The notes: generated by a model not told the origin, from the sequence alone. Positions 1 to 7,563 are shown, numbered from the stretch's first letter. The stretch is 18,035 nt of DNA from an uncultured Eubacterium sp. (GCA_910584985.1 CAJUDJ010000032.1:1-18035); one strand, 5' to 3'. Made by a program: numbers and translations.

Positions 1-297
1 GCACAGGCGCCGTCTATTCATATGATCAAGTGCAATACCTATACGGAGGTTGCGCCGATTGTGGGCAGTGAAAGCCAGTCGCAGGAGCTTGTGATGTATC
101 TTCTGCGTGAGTTTGAGGAAAATCCGGCAGATTTGTGGAAAACAGACATATTCGGAAAATCGCTTCATGAGCTTGTAAACGAGGGACTGCACGGAAAGCT
201 GGAACGCATGCCCGATGACGCAAGAAACAAATTCAGGGAAACGATTGAAAGAGTTATCAATGAAGGCTGCAGCGGCTTAATCTGCATTATTCTTTAA
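1..297 (+). CDS. spoIVA: Stage IV sporulation protein A, C-terminal part
   Basis: Frame 1 is open from the first base to a TAA at 295-297, so this is the 3' end of a longer gene; 98 residues are visible. The tail resembles SpoIVA: IFGKSLHELVNEGL, then KLERMPDDARNKFRETIERV, ending in EGCSGLICIIL. In the family SpoIVA is an ATPase of about 490 residues that polymerises on the forespore surface as the basement layer of the spore coat, and its C-terminal region is involved in recruitment by SpoVM. The ATPase domain lies to the left of the window and cannot be judged. A hairpin terminator follows at once. The gene marks the organism as belonging to a spore-forming lineage. Confidence 0.93.
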   Translation, partial: AQAPSIHMIKCNTYTEVAPIVGSESQSQELVMYLLREFEENPADLWKTDIFGKSLHELVNEGLHGKLERMPDDARNKFRETIERVINEGCSGLICIIL

Positions 298-302
298 AAA
301 GA

Positions 303-327
303 AAAGAGGGTGGAATTCACCCTCTTT
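303..327. terminator. Bidirectional hairpin terminator between spoIVA and the DUF1294 gene
   Basis: A 10-bp perfect stem, AAAGAGGGTG (303-312) and CACCCTCTTT (318-327), has the loop GAATT. On the minus strand it is followed by a T-rich tail (TTTTCTTTTT); on the plus strand the tail is weaker. It sits between two convergent genes, and its arm contains the last codons and stop of the minus-strand gene. Confidence 0.8.
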
Positions 328-601
328 GTGTATATATATAAAGGATTGCGATTAAAACAATCTGAAGTACAAACAGAACAGGAAGCCCCGCCATAAACTT
401 TTTGTGCCGCGTTTTATGCCTTATTATTTTCATGGTCAGATATTCAAATCCGGCGCCGCCGAGAATGGCAAGCGTCAATAAAAAGTCCTCGGGCACTCTG
501 CGTCTGCCTGTTTTGGAATTCATTTTGTCCGCCGCTGTAACAATTACGGTTATAAGGCTTATGGCAGCAAAATAGAACAGGATGAGTTTAAAGCCTTCCA
601 T
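317..601 (-). CDS. DUF1294 family small membrane protein
   Basis: This 94-residue protein resembles DUF1294, a family of small integral membrane proteins of unknown function. It starts with a hydrophobic helix (about 4-22). A basic segment with GRRRVPEDFLL and a short LGG segment follows, then the IIRHKTRHKKF motif typical of the family, and a last hydrophobic helix (about 68-90). I chose the ATG at 601 rather than an upstream in-frame ATG at 631 because AAGGAA sits 8 bases before it. With that start it overlaps the upstream zinc-ribbon gene by 14 bases, so the two are probably co-transcribed. Its stop codon lies inside the shared terminator hairpin. No function can be assigned beyond membrane location. 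Confidence 0.8.
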   Translation of the reverse strand: MEGFKLILFYFAAISLITVIVTAADKMNSKTGRRRVPEDFLLTLAILGGAGFEYLTMKIIRHKTRHKKFMAGLPVLFVLQIVLIAILYIYTQRG

Positions 602-887
602 TGTGGAATTCCTTAAGCGTTTTAAAGTCAAAATTTCCTATGGAAAGCTTTTCGCCTGTTTCAAAAGTTTTGCCTTTTATTTCATCCACAGTGTAAACAG
701 CAGCGCATTTCGGGCAGACAAGGAAATACACATTTTTTGTGTCTATAAACGGAAAGTTGGAATTCAGCCTGTTTTCAATATTGGAAAACACACTGAATTT
801 AACCCTGTTTTCGCATTTGGGGCATACAAGCGAAACGGTTTCGCCCTTATCCTTGATTTTTAATCCTGTTCCTAATCTGTATTTCAT
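588..887 (-). CDS. Small zinc-ribbon protein, function unknown
   Basis: This 99-residue protein has two CPKC knuckles, C22/C25 and C58/C61, separated by about 32 residues. That is a four-cysteine zinc ribbon. The N-terminal LGTG before the first knuckle and the FFP-like central segment (NFPFIDTKN) resemble small zinc-ribbon proteins whose role is not known. The tail (70-99) carries no motif I recognise. The start at 887 is supported by AAGGTGA five bases upstream. It is the first gene of a two-gene minus-strand unit with the DUF1294 membrane protein and is divergent from the lipoprotein gene. It could be a soluble adaptor for its membrane partner, but that is only a guess from adjacency. Confidence 0.75.
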   Translation of the reverse strand: MKYRLGTGLKIKDKGETVSLVCPKCENRVKFSVFSNIENRLNSNFPFIDTKNVYFLVCPKCAAVYTVDEIKGKTFETGEKLSIGNFDFKTLKEFHNGRL

Positions 888-912
888 CTAAATCACCTTA
901 TATCCGTGCGGT

Positions 913-940
913 TTGCTGCACCGTTTTTTCAGCCTATAAA
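913..940 (+). promoter_or_regulatory. Possible weak sigma-A promoter for the lipoprotein gene
   Basis: TTGCTG (913-918) and TATAAA (935-940) are 16 bases apart, upstream of the start at 975. On the opposite strand a TATAAT (plus-strand 940-945) could serve the divergent zinc-ribbon gene, but it lacks a good -35. The assignment is tentative. Confidence 0.35.
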
Positions 941-974
941 TTATATTTAACAAATTTGAGGGAAAGTGTCAAGT

Positions 975-2177
975 ATGAAGAAAATAATTATTTGTATTCT
1001 GTCTTTAATTTTATTATTCTGCGGCTGCTCTGTGCCGAGCAGTGAAAAAAATTCAAAGGATGAGCCAGTGAATGCTGTTTATGTCAAGTCGGCATGGATA
1101 ACCTATTTTGAGCTTGAAAAACTGACAACCAACAGCAACACGGAAAAGGATTTTGAAAAGGCGGCAAAAACAGCCTTTAAAGGCGTTAAATCAAACGGCT
1201 TTAACACAGTTACGGTTCAGGTAAGGCCGTGTGCCGATGCCTTTTATAAATCCGATTATTTTCCCGTTTCAAAATATTGCTTCGGCGTGCAGGGTTGTGA
1301 ACTGAAATATGATCCGCTTGCCGTTATGGTTAATACTGCACATGATCTGGGCTTAAGAATAGAGGCATGGATTAATCCTTACAGAGTAAGCCAGTCGCCC
1401 GAAATTGAAGAATTATCTGATAATAATATAGCCAAGCAGTGGTATGGAAGTGAAGATAAAAAAACAAATGTGTATATTGATGATAAAATTTATTTCAATC
1501 CGGCCTCTGCCGAGGTTCAGGAATTGATTGTAAACGGGGTAAAGGAAATTGTAAAAAATTATGCAGTTGATGCCATTCATTTTGATGATTATTTTTATCC
1601 CTCTACAAAAGAGGATGTGGATAAGGAAAGCTATGCCGCTTATGTAAAAAACGGCGGTAAACTTAAACTTGAAGACTGGCGTAGGGAGAATGTTTCCGCT
1701 ATGGTAAAGGCGGTTTATTCTGCAATTAAAGAGATAAATGCATCGGTTGAATTCGGAATCAGTCCGCAGTCCAAAATCTCTGCAAATTACAACAATCTTT
1801 ATGCGGATGTAGAACGGTGGGCAACCGAAGAAGGCTTTGTGGATTATATATGTCCTCAGATTTATTTCGGCTTTTACAATGAATCGCAGCCGTTTACCAA
1901 AACGGCAAAGGACTGGGCAGAGCTTGTAACAAGCTGCCGCCTTTATGTGGGACTGGCACTTTATAAATCAGGGCAGGAGGATAAATTTGCTTCGGCAGAC
2001 AAGGACTATGCCATTAATGAGTTTAAAGAAAGCCATAATATCATTTCAAGGCAGATTTCATATCTGAAGCAGCTTGAAAATGTAAACGGTTTTTACATTT
2101 TTTCTTACAGCTATTTAAATGACAAGGAAAATGCCTCGGTTGCCGAAGAGGTTAAGAATATTAAATCGGTAATTTAG
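975..2177 (+). CDS. Lipoprotein of the GHL10/DUF187 (YngK-like) glycoside hydrolase-like family
   Basis: The 400-residue product begins with a lipoprotein signal: MKK, a hydrophobic stretch, then FCGC with C18 as the probable lipidated cysteine. The -3 residue is Phe, which is not canonical. The rest resembles the TIM-barrel GHL10 (DUF187) family: WITYFELEKL near residue 40, GFNTVTVQVRP (about 77-87), LRIEAWINPYRV (about 130-141), DAIHFDDYFYP (about 200-210) and VDYICPQIYFGFYN (about 292-305). Family members are extracytoplasmic and thought to act on cell-wall or other glycans; the substrate is not established. The ATG at 975 is preferred over GTG 966 because GAGGGAAAG (957-965) gives normal spacing only for 975. 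The 3' end overlaps the convergent mtaB by 17 bases. Confidence 0.85.
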   Translation: MKKIIICILSLILLFCGCSVPSSEKNSKDEPVNAVYVKSAWITYFELEKLTTNSNTEKDFEKAAKTAFKGVKSNGFNTVTVQVRPCADAFYKSDYFPVSKYCFGVQGCELKYDPLAVMVNTAHDLGLRIEAWINPYRVSQSPEIEELSDNNIAKQWYGSEDKKTNVYIDDKIYFNPASAEVQELIVNGVKEIVKNYAVDAIHFDDYFYPSTKEDVDKESYAAYVKNGGKLKLEDWRRENVSAMVKAVYSAIKEINASVEFGISPQSKISANYNNLYADVERWATEEGFVDYICPQIYFGFYNESQPFTKTAKDWAELVTSCRLYVGLALYKSGQEDKFASADKDYAINEFKESHNIISRQISYLKQLENVNGFYIFSYSYLNDKENASVAEEVKNIKSVI

Positions 2178-3453
2178 CACAGCAGTATTCGCCGCCGTTT
2201 TCCGTTATCATCACATTTAATTCCCGGCCAACAATATCTTCGGCAGCTTCAAGCCTTACAGGGGTATAGTTTTTTGTGTATCCCTGATAAATTCCTTTTT
2301 CAATTTCATTTTCAAAAAGAACGCAGACGGTTTTCCCGATTAAGGATTCAAAATATTCTTTTCTGATTTTTTCTGTTTCCTGAATCATAATTTCGGCTCT
2401 GTGTTCTTTTTCCTTTTTGTTTACACTGTCGCCCTTTTTGGAAGCATTGGTTCCTTCGCGGCTGGAATAGGGGAACACATGCACTTTTTCAAAGCCGATT
2501 TCTTTTGCAAATGCAAGACTTTCATAAAAATCTTCTTCACTTTCTTCATGAAAGCCAACCATAATATCCGTTGTAACGGATGCATCTGTGAATGCATTTC
2601 TTAAAAGGCGGCAAAGTGCTCTGTATTCTTCGGCTGTGTAATGCCTGTTCATATTTTTAAGTGTTCTGTTGCAGCCGCTCTGAAGGGAAATATGAAACTG
2701 CGGGCAGAATTTATCAATTTGTGAAAGCCTATCAATAATTTCCTGTGTGATATGGTCCGGCTCAAGGCTTCCGAGTCTAACACGCATAATTTTTTCATTT
2801 TCCGCACAGATTCTGACCGCATCAACAATATTGAAGCTTTCGTTTTTCCCGTAAGCGGAAAGATTAATGCCAACCAGCACAATTTCTTTGATTCCGTTTT
2901 CCGCCAGATGTTCTATTTCCTTTTTTAAATCCGCAGGAGCTTTGGAACGCACCCGTCCTCTTGACATCGGAATGATGCAGTAGGAACAGAAGCGGTCGCA
3001 CCCATCCTCAATTTTAACAAAAGCTCTGATCCGTTCGCTGAATTTTTTTACAGAACACTCCGAAAAGGCCTCACCGCTTTTATGCTGATTAACGGAAAAA
3101 ATTCTTCTTTTTTCAATGTTATATCTGTTTATCAGCTCCAGAATATCGCCGTCATTTTTATTGCCGGTAACAATATCTGCTTCCATAAGGTTTTGGGCAT
3201 CATCAGGGAAAGCCTGCGGCATACAGCCTGTTAATATAACAGCGGCATTCGGATGCTTTCTTTTGAATTTTCTAACATTTTGCCTTGTTTTCTGATCTGC
3301 AGTTGCCGTTACCGTGCAGGAATTAACAATATAATAATCTGCCTCTTCATTCGGGCTTACAATTTCAAAGCCTGCTTTTTCAAGCAGTTCGGCCATATAT
3401 TCACTTTCTGTTTGATTCACCTTGCAGCCAAGGGTGTAAAATGCAGCTTTCAT
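2161..3453 (-). CDS. mtaB: tRNA (t6A37)-C2 methylthiotransferase MtaB
   Basis: This 430-residue radical SAM protein belongs to the MiaB/RimO/MtaB methylthiotransferase family. The N-terminal UPF0004 domain has its three cluster cysteines at C10 (TLGCKVNQTE), C46 (NSCTVT) and C77 (TGCMPQ). The radical SAM motif is C152-x3-C156-x2-C159 (DGCDRFCSYCIIP), followed by SRGRVRS, and a TRAM-like C-terminus ends the protein. LGCKVNQ with NSCTVTATAD is typical of MtaB rather than MiaB or RimO. MtaB converts t6A37 to ms2t6A37 in ANN-decoding tRNAs, which helps accurate decoding. The start is supported by GGAGAAG five bases before the ATG. The gene is monocistronic, divergent from the carboxypeptidase gene, with a good extended -10 promoter. 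Confidence 0.93.
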   Translation of the reverse strand: MKAAFYTLGCKVNQTESEYMAELLEKAGFEIVSPNEEADYYIVNSCTVTATADQKTRQNVRKFKRKHPNAAVILTGCMPQAFPDDAQNLMEADIVTGNKNDGDILELINRYNIEKRRIFSVNQHKSGEAFSECSVKKFSERIRAFVKIEDGCDRFCSYCIIPMSRGRVRSKAPADLKKEIEHLAENGIKEIVLVGINLSAYGKNESFNIVDAVRICAENEKIMRVRLGSLEPDHITQEIIDRLSQIDKFCPQFHISLQSGCNRTLKNMNRHYTAEEYRALCRLLRNAFTDASVTTDIMVGFHEESEEDFYESLAFAKEIGFEKVHVFPYSSREGTNASKKGDSVNKKEKEHRAEIMIQETEKIRKEYFESLIGKTVCVLFENEIEKGIYQGYTKNYTPVRLEAAEDIVGRELNVMITENGGEYCCAKLPI

Positions 3454-3480
3454 AAATTCTTCTCCAAAAATAATTAATTT

Positions 3481-3509
3481 ATTATATCAGATTTGCGTTA
3501 TTTTTACAA
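3481..3509 (-). promoter_or_regulatory. Sigma-A promoter of mtaB
   Basis: Read on the minus strand, TTGTAA (plus 3504-3509) and TATAAT (plus 3481-3486) are separated by 17 bases. The -10 is preceded by TGA, giving an extended TGnTATAAT. Transcription would begin roughly 20 bases before the mtaB start codon. Confidence 0.75.
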
Positions 3510-3541
3510 TAAAATCTGAATAAGATATAGTGGTGATTTTA

Positions 3542-4687
3542 ATGAAAAAAATAACAGCATTTTTTACGGCATTTGCCATTTTTATGTTAAGCACTTCCGT
3601 GTGCTTTGCACAAACGGATAATAAGGAAGAAAAAAGCATGGAAAGTGCGAAATCCGCCATTCTGATGTGCATAGATACAGGAGATATTATTTATGAAAAG
3701 AATGCATATGAGCATCTTTCTCCGGCATCTGTTACAAAGGTAATGAGTATGCTACTTATTCTTGAAGCACTGGACAGCGGAAAAATCGCTCTTACAGACA
3801 AGGTGCCGGCATCTGAAAACGCAGTGTCCAAAGGCGGATCACAGATATGGCTTGAGGTGGGCGAGGAAATGACAGCGGATGAGCTTTTCAAGGCAGTTGT
3901 TGTTGCTTCTGCAAATGATGCCTGCACGGCGCTTGGTGAATATATCGCAGGGTCTGACACGGGATTTATTAAAATGATGAACGACAGGGCGGCGGAGCTT
4001 GGGCTTGAAAACAGCAATTTTGAAAATTGCACAGGGCTTGATGACACCGTTACAAATCATTATTCCTGTGCCTATGATATAGCAGTGATTGCAAAAGAAG
4101 TTATGAAGCATGAAATCGTTAAGAATTATACATCTATATGGCTTGATTCCTTAAGAAACGGAAAAACAGAACTGAATAACACAAATAAACTTGTAAATAC
4201 ATATAACGGAATTACCGGACTTAAAACAGGCACAACATCCAATGCCGGTTTTTGCCTTTGTGCCACAGCACAACGGGACGGAATGAATCTGGTGGCTGTT
4301 GTTCTTGGCTGTGAAACCAGCGATGAACGGTTTGACAGTGCCGTGAATCTTCTTGACTTCGGATTTGCAAATTATGAGCTTGCCGAACCGCAGTTTGATA
4401 AAGCGCAGATAACCGATGTTAAAATAAAAAACGGCAGGGAAAAATATATTTCGCCTGCAATCAATGAAACGGAAAAAATTCTTGTTGCAAAAGGCAGCGG
4501 TGAAATTACATATAAGTATGAAATAAATAAAGAAATGCCCGCACCTGTAAATAAAGGCGATAATCTGGGCACAATAGTGTTGTATTCAGGCGAAGATGTA
4601 ATAAAAACAATTTATCTGAAGGCAGATAAAAATATTGAAACGGTAAGCTATTCATATATTTTCAAAAAAATGTTAAGCAATATTTAA
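3542..4687 (+). CDS. D-alanyl-D-alanine carboxypeptidase, DacF-like (peptidase S11)
   Basis: The 381-residue penicillin-binding protein removes the terminal D-Ala of peptidoglycan pentapeptides and so limits cross-linking. A Sec signal peptide (1-23) ends at CFA before Q24. The three active-site motifs are present: SVTK (S63-K66, nucleophile S63), SAN (123-125) and KTG (228-230). NNTNKL before the KTG motif is also typical. The C-terminal part (about 270-375) fits the beta-rich PBP5 C-terminal domain, and the short end could be an amphipathic membrane anchor. ATG 3542 is chosen over GTG 3530 because GGTGAT lies just upstream of it. B. subtilis DacF is sporulation-linked, but I see no clear sigma-F or sigma-A promoter here. 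The exact paralogue (dacA, dacB or dacF) is uncertain. Confidence 0.92.
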   Translation: MKKITAFFTAFAIFMLSTSVCFAQTDNKEEKSMESAKSAILMCIDTGDIIYEKNAYEHLSPASVTKVMSMLLILEALDSGKIALTDKVPASENAVSKGGSQIWLEVGEEMTADELFKAVVVASANDACTALGEYIAGSDTGFIKMMNDRAAELGLENSNFENCTGLDDTVTNHYSCAYDIAVIAKEVMKHEIVKNYTSIWLDSLRNGKTELNNTNKLVNTYNGITGLKTGTTSNAGFCLCATAQRDGMNLVAVVLGCETSDERFDSAVNLLDFGFANYELAEPQFDKAQITDVKIKNGREKYISPAINETEKILVAKGSGEITYKYEINKEMPAPVNKGDNLGTIVLYSGEDVIKTIYLKADKNIETVSYSYIFKKMLSNI

Positions 4688-4697
4688 AAAAAATAGG

Positions 4698-4726
4698 TTG
4701 ATATATGCTTCGGTTTGTTGTAAAAT
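4698..4726 (+). promoter_or_regulatory. Sigma-A promoter of pgi
   Basis: TTGATA (4698-4703), a 17-base spacer and TAAAAT (4721-4726) lie in the short gap before pgi. No hairpin terminator is visible for the preceding carboxypeptidase gene, so some read-through is possible. Confidence 0.72.
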
Positions 4727-4760
4727 AATCACTTGAAGTTAAATGAAAAGGAGACAGATA

Positions 4761-6107
4761 ATGGAAAAATTGAAACTTATTAACAAATATGCCGAAAAAT
4801 TTGTTTCGGAAAAAGATATTGCAGATATGGCTCCACGTGCTGTTGCTGCCATGCAGACGCTGCATGCAAAAAACGGAGAGGGAAATGATTTCCTCGGCTG
4901 GGTAACGTTGCCCGAAGATTATGATAAGGATGAATTTGCACGAATTAAAGTAGCTTCCGAATATATAAAAAAGAACTGCGATATTCTGATTGTTATCGGC
5001 ATCGGTGGTTCCTATCTCGGTGCAAGAGCTGTAATCGAGGCTCTTAAGTCGCCGAATTATAATGCACTTGCAAAAGATACACCGCAGATTTATTTCATCG
5101 GCAATACAATCAGCCCGTCTATGGTAACGGAGCTTGTTTCTCTCTGTGAAGATAAGGATATATGCATTAATGTAATATCCAAAAGCGGCACAACAACAGA
5201 GCCTGCGATTGCTTTCAGAGTTTTCCGTGATATTATTTATAAAAAATATTCGGCAGAGGAGGCAGCTAAACGCATTTTCTGCACAACAGATAAGGCGAAA
5301 GGCACACTTAAAGAGCTTGCAGATGAACAGGGCTATGAAACTTTTGTTGTTCCGGATGATGTAGGCGGCAGATATTCTGTTTTAACCGCTGTGGGTCTTC
5401 TTCCGATTGCTGTTGCAGGCATTGATATTGATGCACTTATGAGCGGTGCTGCTTTTGCACAGAGCAGTTTGAACAGTGAGGATATAAATGAAAATGACTG
5501 CTTAAAGTATGCTGCAATCCGCAACTGCCTTTATGAAAAAGGAAAAAGGCTGGAATGTTTTATTTCCTATGAACCCTGTATGACCATGTTCAATGAATGG
5601 TTAAAGCAGCTTTTTGCAGAAAGCGAAGGCAAGGACGGCAAAGGGCTTTATCCTGTTTCCTGCGTATTTTCAACGGATCTGCATTCTGTTGGCCAGTTTA
5701 TTCAGGAAAGCGGAGCTTCCCTGATGTTTGAAACCTGCATAAAATTTAACAGACCGCTTGCTGATTTCACAATTACTGAGCAGGACGGTAATATTGACGG
5801 GCTGAATTTCCTTGCAGGAAAAACCATGAGCTTCGTAAATGAAAAGGCAAGACAGGGTACTCTGCTTGCACACACAGAGGGCGGTGTTGCGAATCTTATT
5901 CTGGAAGCAGATGCAATTACGGCAGAACATATCGGCTATATGATTTATTTCTTTGAAAAGGTTTGTGCTGTTTCCGGATATATTCTCGGAGTTAATCCTT
6001 TTAATCAGCCGGGCGTTGAAAGCTATAAGAAAAATATGTTTGCGCTTCTCGGCAAACCGGGTTATGAAAATGAAAAAGAAAAACTTGAAAAAGAACTCGG
6101 TATATGA
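4761..6107 (+). CDS. pgi: Glucose-6-phosphate isomerase
   Basis: This 448-residue cytosolic enzyme interconverts glucose 6-phosphate and fructose 6-phosphate in glycolysis and gluconeogenesis. Its length fits the short Firmicutes type of about 450 residues. The sugar isomerase motifs are GIGGSYLG (80-87) and the phosphate-binding SKSGTTTEPA (140-149). GGRYSVLTAVGLLP follows, then GQFIQESG with the base glutamate, and the C-terminal signature NPFNQPGVESYKK (about 412-424) with its conserved lysine. ATG 4761 is chosen over the in-frame ATG at 4743 because AAAAGGAG (4747-4754) sits between them at correct spacing for 4761. The 3' end carries a promoter for the next gene. Confidence 0.96.
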   Translation: MEKLKLINKYAEKFVSEKDIADMAPRAVAAMQTLHAKNGEGNDFLGWVTLPEDYDKDEFARIKVASEYIKKNCDILIVIGIGGSYLGARAVIEALKSPNYNALAKDTPQIYFIGNTISPSMVTELVSLCEDKDICINVISKSGTTTEPAIAFRVFRDIIYKKYSAEEAAKRIFCTTDKAKGTLKELADEQGYETFVVPDDVGGRYSVLTAVGLLPIAVAGIDIDALMSGAAFAQSSLNSEDINENDCLKYAAIRNCLYEKGKRLECFISYEPCMTMFNEWLKQLFAESEGKDGKGLYPVSCVFSTDLHSVGQFIQESGASLMFETCIKFNRPLADFTITEQDGNIDGLNFLAGKTMSFVNEKARQGTLLAHTEGGVANLILEADAITAEHIGYMIYFFEKVCAVSGYILGVNPFNQPGVESYKKNMFALLGKPGYENEKEKLEKELGI

Positions 6108-6113
6108 TAGAAT
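6085..6113 (+). promoter_or_regulatory. Promoter overlapping the pgi 3' end, for the P-loop gene
   Basis: TTGAAA (6085-6090), a 17-base spacer and TAGAAT (6108-6113) are preceded by TGA, giving an extended -10. The -35 and spacer lie in pgi coding sequence, and the TG of the extended -10 is part of the pgi stop codon. Confidence 0.6.
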
Positions 6114-6146
6114 AATGATATGAAATAAACCTTGGAGGAATCTTAA

Positions 6147-6563
6147 ATGATTAAACTTATTATAGGTAACAAGGGTGCAGGCAAAACAAAGAAGCTTATA
6201 GACCTTGTTAATTCCTGTGTTGAAAATTCAGACGGTAATGTTGTTTGCGTTGAAAAAGAACCAAAGCTCACTTATGATGTATCTTCAAAGGCAAGGCTTC
6301 TTGAAACAGATACATACAGAATCAACGGTCATAAGGCATTTTATGGCTTTCTTGCAGGTATCTGTGCAGGCAACTACGATGTAACCGATATACTCATTGA
6401 TGCAACTTTTAAAATTGTTGGCAGGGATTATTCAAAACTTCCTCAGTTTTTTGAAATGCTTTCCGAGCTTTCAGAGGCAACGGATGTTGATTTCATTTTC
6501 ACAATCAGCTGTGATAAAGAGGATTTGCCGGTTGAAATTTTCGATTACTGCGAAGAGGCGTAA
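6147..6563 (+). CDS. Small P-loop NTPase-like protein, function unknown
   Basis: The 138-residue product begins with a Walker A motif, GNKGAGKT (7-14), right after a beta strand. A candidate Walker B strand ends in ILIDA (82-86). The protein is too short for a full kinase or AAA domain. Similar short clostridial proteins exist, sometimes loosely annotated as ATP-binding or PilT-like; I do not know a function. DVDFIFTISCDKEDLP near the C-terminus looks like another core strand. GGAGG about nine bases upstream supports the ATG. It follows pgi by 39 bases and has its own promoter, so it can be expressed with or without pgi. A terminator lies downstream at 6650. Confidence 0.7.
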   Translation: MIKLIIGNKGAGKTKKLIDLVNSCVENSDGNVVCVEKEPKLTYDVSSKARLLETDTYRINGHKAFYGFLAGICAGNYDVTDILIDATFKIVGRDYSKLPQFFEMLSELSEATDVDFIFTISCDKEDLPVEIFDYCEEA

Positions 6564-6649
6564 TGAAAGAGTATAACGGTGTGGTTGGGGCACATTTCAT
6601 AAAGAAATATTTGGTTTGAATTTTCTGATTTTGCCCATAATGCGATTAA

Positions 6650-6690
6650 AAATCTCGGTGAATACGTAAGTATACACCGAGATTTATTCA
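6650..6690 (+). terminator. Intrinsic terminator after the P-loop gene
   Basis: AAATCTCGGTG (6650-6660) pairs with CACCGAGATTT (6675-6685). An A-A mismatch and a further four pairs (ATAC/GTAT) close a GTAA tetraloop of the GNRA type. TTTATT follows. The A-rich left flank could also serve the other direction, but no minus-strand gene needs it. Confidence 0.75.
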
Positions 6691-6694
6691 TACA

Positions 6695-6716
6695 ATGTGA
6701 ACAAAACAGTTCATAT
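6695..6716. repeat. Small inverted repeat between the terminator and the yceD promoter
   Basis: ATGTGAAC (6695-6702) and GTTCATAT (6709-6716) pair over eight positions with one G-T wobble and a loop of AAAACA. There is no T-run after it, so it is not an obvious terminator. A related sequence, TGAACAAAACA followed by GTTC, recurs before der at 7608. Confidence 0.4.
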
Positions 6717-6763
6717 AATGCGCTTCTTCTGCCACGCCTTTTATTCTTTTTGTGAATTTTCTA

Positions 6764-6792
6764 TTGACAAAATATATTCTTATATATATAAT
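6764..6792 (+). promoter_or_regulatory. Perfect consensus sigma-A promoter for yceD-rpmF
   Basis: TTGACA (6764-6769), a 17-base spacer and TATAAT (6787-6792) match the consensus at all twelve positions. The start codon of yceD is 27 bases past the -10, so the leader is short. Such strength suits a ribosomal protein operon. Confidence 0.92.
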
Positions 6793-6819
6793 ACTTAAAG
6801 TGCGAGATGAGGTGGCAAT

Positions 6820-7320
6820 ATGAAAATAGACCTTACCAATCTGTTTAACGGAAGTAATGAGTCGATTTCTGTTGATTATGCTTTGTATCTCGGTAATCTG
6901 GAGTACAGCACATATCATCCGTTAAAGAAGGATGTAAATATCAGGGGCTCTGTTTTTCAGAAGGCAGATGTGGTTTATCTTGATGTTTCGGTTTCCTTTG
7001 AATTCTGCGGTGTATGTGATCGCTGTGCCGGTGATGTTAAAAAGGATTATTGCTTCAGGCTGAATAAAATTCTTGTTCCGAATATGGCAGGTGATGCCGA
7101 TTTTGACGATTATATCATTGTTGAAAACGGTGTTCTGGATTTGGATGCGCTTGTTGAAGAGGAAATTCAGCTGTTTTTGCCAAGCAAGATGCTTTGCAGC
7201 GAAGACTGCCGGGGCTTGTGTGCAAAATGCGGCAAAAATCTTAATACAGGAAAATGCAGTTGCAAAAAGGATGTTGACCCAAGAATGGCAGCGCTTTTGC
7301 AATTGCTTGATGAAGAGTAA
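6820..7320 (+). CDS. yceD: YceD/DUF177 family protein, ribosome biogenesis-associated
   Basis: The 166-residue protein matches the DUF177/YceD family, whose E. coli member affects 23S rRNA accumulation and whose gene commonly sits just before rpmF, as here. Visible features are the mid-protein CGVCDRCAGDV, an acidic stretch (GDADFDDYIIVENGVLDLDALVEEE, split by the family's conserved LDL), then LFLPSKMLC and the Cys-rich CSEDCRGLCAKCGKNLN with CSC near the end. This Cys pattern probably binds zinc in Gram-positive versions. The start is supported by GAGGTGG (6809-6815). rpmF follows after 35 bases under the same promoter. Its molecular activity is not established. Confidence 0.88.
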   Translation: MKIDLTNLFNGSNESISVDYALYLGNLEYSTYHPLKKDVNIRGSVFQKADVVYLDVSVSFEFCGVCDRCAGDVKKDYCFRLNKILVPNMAGDADFDDYIIVENGVLDLDALVEEEIQLFLPSKMLCSEDCRGLCAKCGKNLNTGKCSCKKDVDPRMAALLQLLDEE

Positions 7321-7355
7321 ATCATTCAGTTTTTTGAATAAAGGAGGCTATAAAA

Positions 7356-7541
7356 ATGGCAGTACCAGCAAGAAGAGTATCATCAGCAAGAAGAAATAAA
7401 AGACGCTCAAGCGTTTGGAAGTTAAATGCACCAACACTTGTTAAGTGTCCTAACTGTTCGGCATATACAGTACCTCATAAGGTATGTGCAAGCTGCGGTT
7501 ATTACAACGGCAAGGAAGTTATTGCTAAGGAAGAAGCGTAA
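7356..7541 (+). CDS. rpmF: 50S ribosomal protein L32, zinc-binding form
   Basis: The 61-residue protein begins MAVPARRVSSARRNKRRS, the typical L32 N-terminus, with WKLNAP after it. A four-cysteine zinc ribbon follows: C31PNC34 and C44ASC47, with an H in TVPHKVC between them. It is a structural component of the large ribosomal subunit. The presence of both CxxC pairs makes it the zinc-dependent (C+) form. AAAGGAGG precedes the ATG. It is co-transcribed with yceD, and a terminator closes the unit at 7564. Confidence 0.96.
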   Translation: MAVPARRVSSARRNKRRSSVWKLNAPTLVKCPNCSAYTVPHKVCASCGYYNGKEVIAKEEA

Positions 7542-7563
7542 CTATTGATTTGCTTTAACAATC

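Noticed and set aside
906..930. GTGC/GCAC and CGGT/ACCG inverted repeats followed by T residues before the lipoprotein gene
   Set aside because: The stems are only four pairs long and overlap each other. No plus-strand gene ends there, so it is not a supported terminator.
3493..3526. TTGCGT with TAAGAT as the promoter of the carboxypeptidase gene
   Set aside because: The spacing (22 bases) is too wide and no alternative -10 gives a 16-18 base spacer. No sporulation sigma-factor match was found either, so no promoter was called.
6562..6618. An 18-codon ORF starting in the stop codon of the P-loop gene (TAATG)
   Set aside because: It has no conserved features and no ribosome binding site of its own, and ends before the terminator. 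It is most likely chance.
6695..6716. GAAC/GTTC hairpin as a LexA box
   Set aside because: The half-sites are six bases apart rather than four, and the copy before der has eight, so neither fits the SOS consensus spacing.
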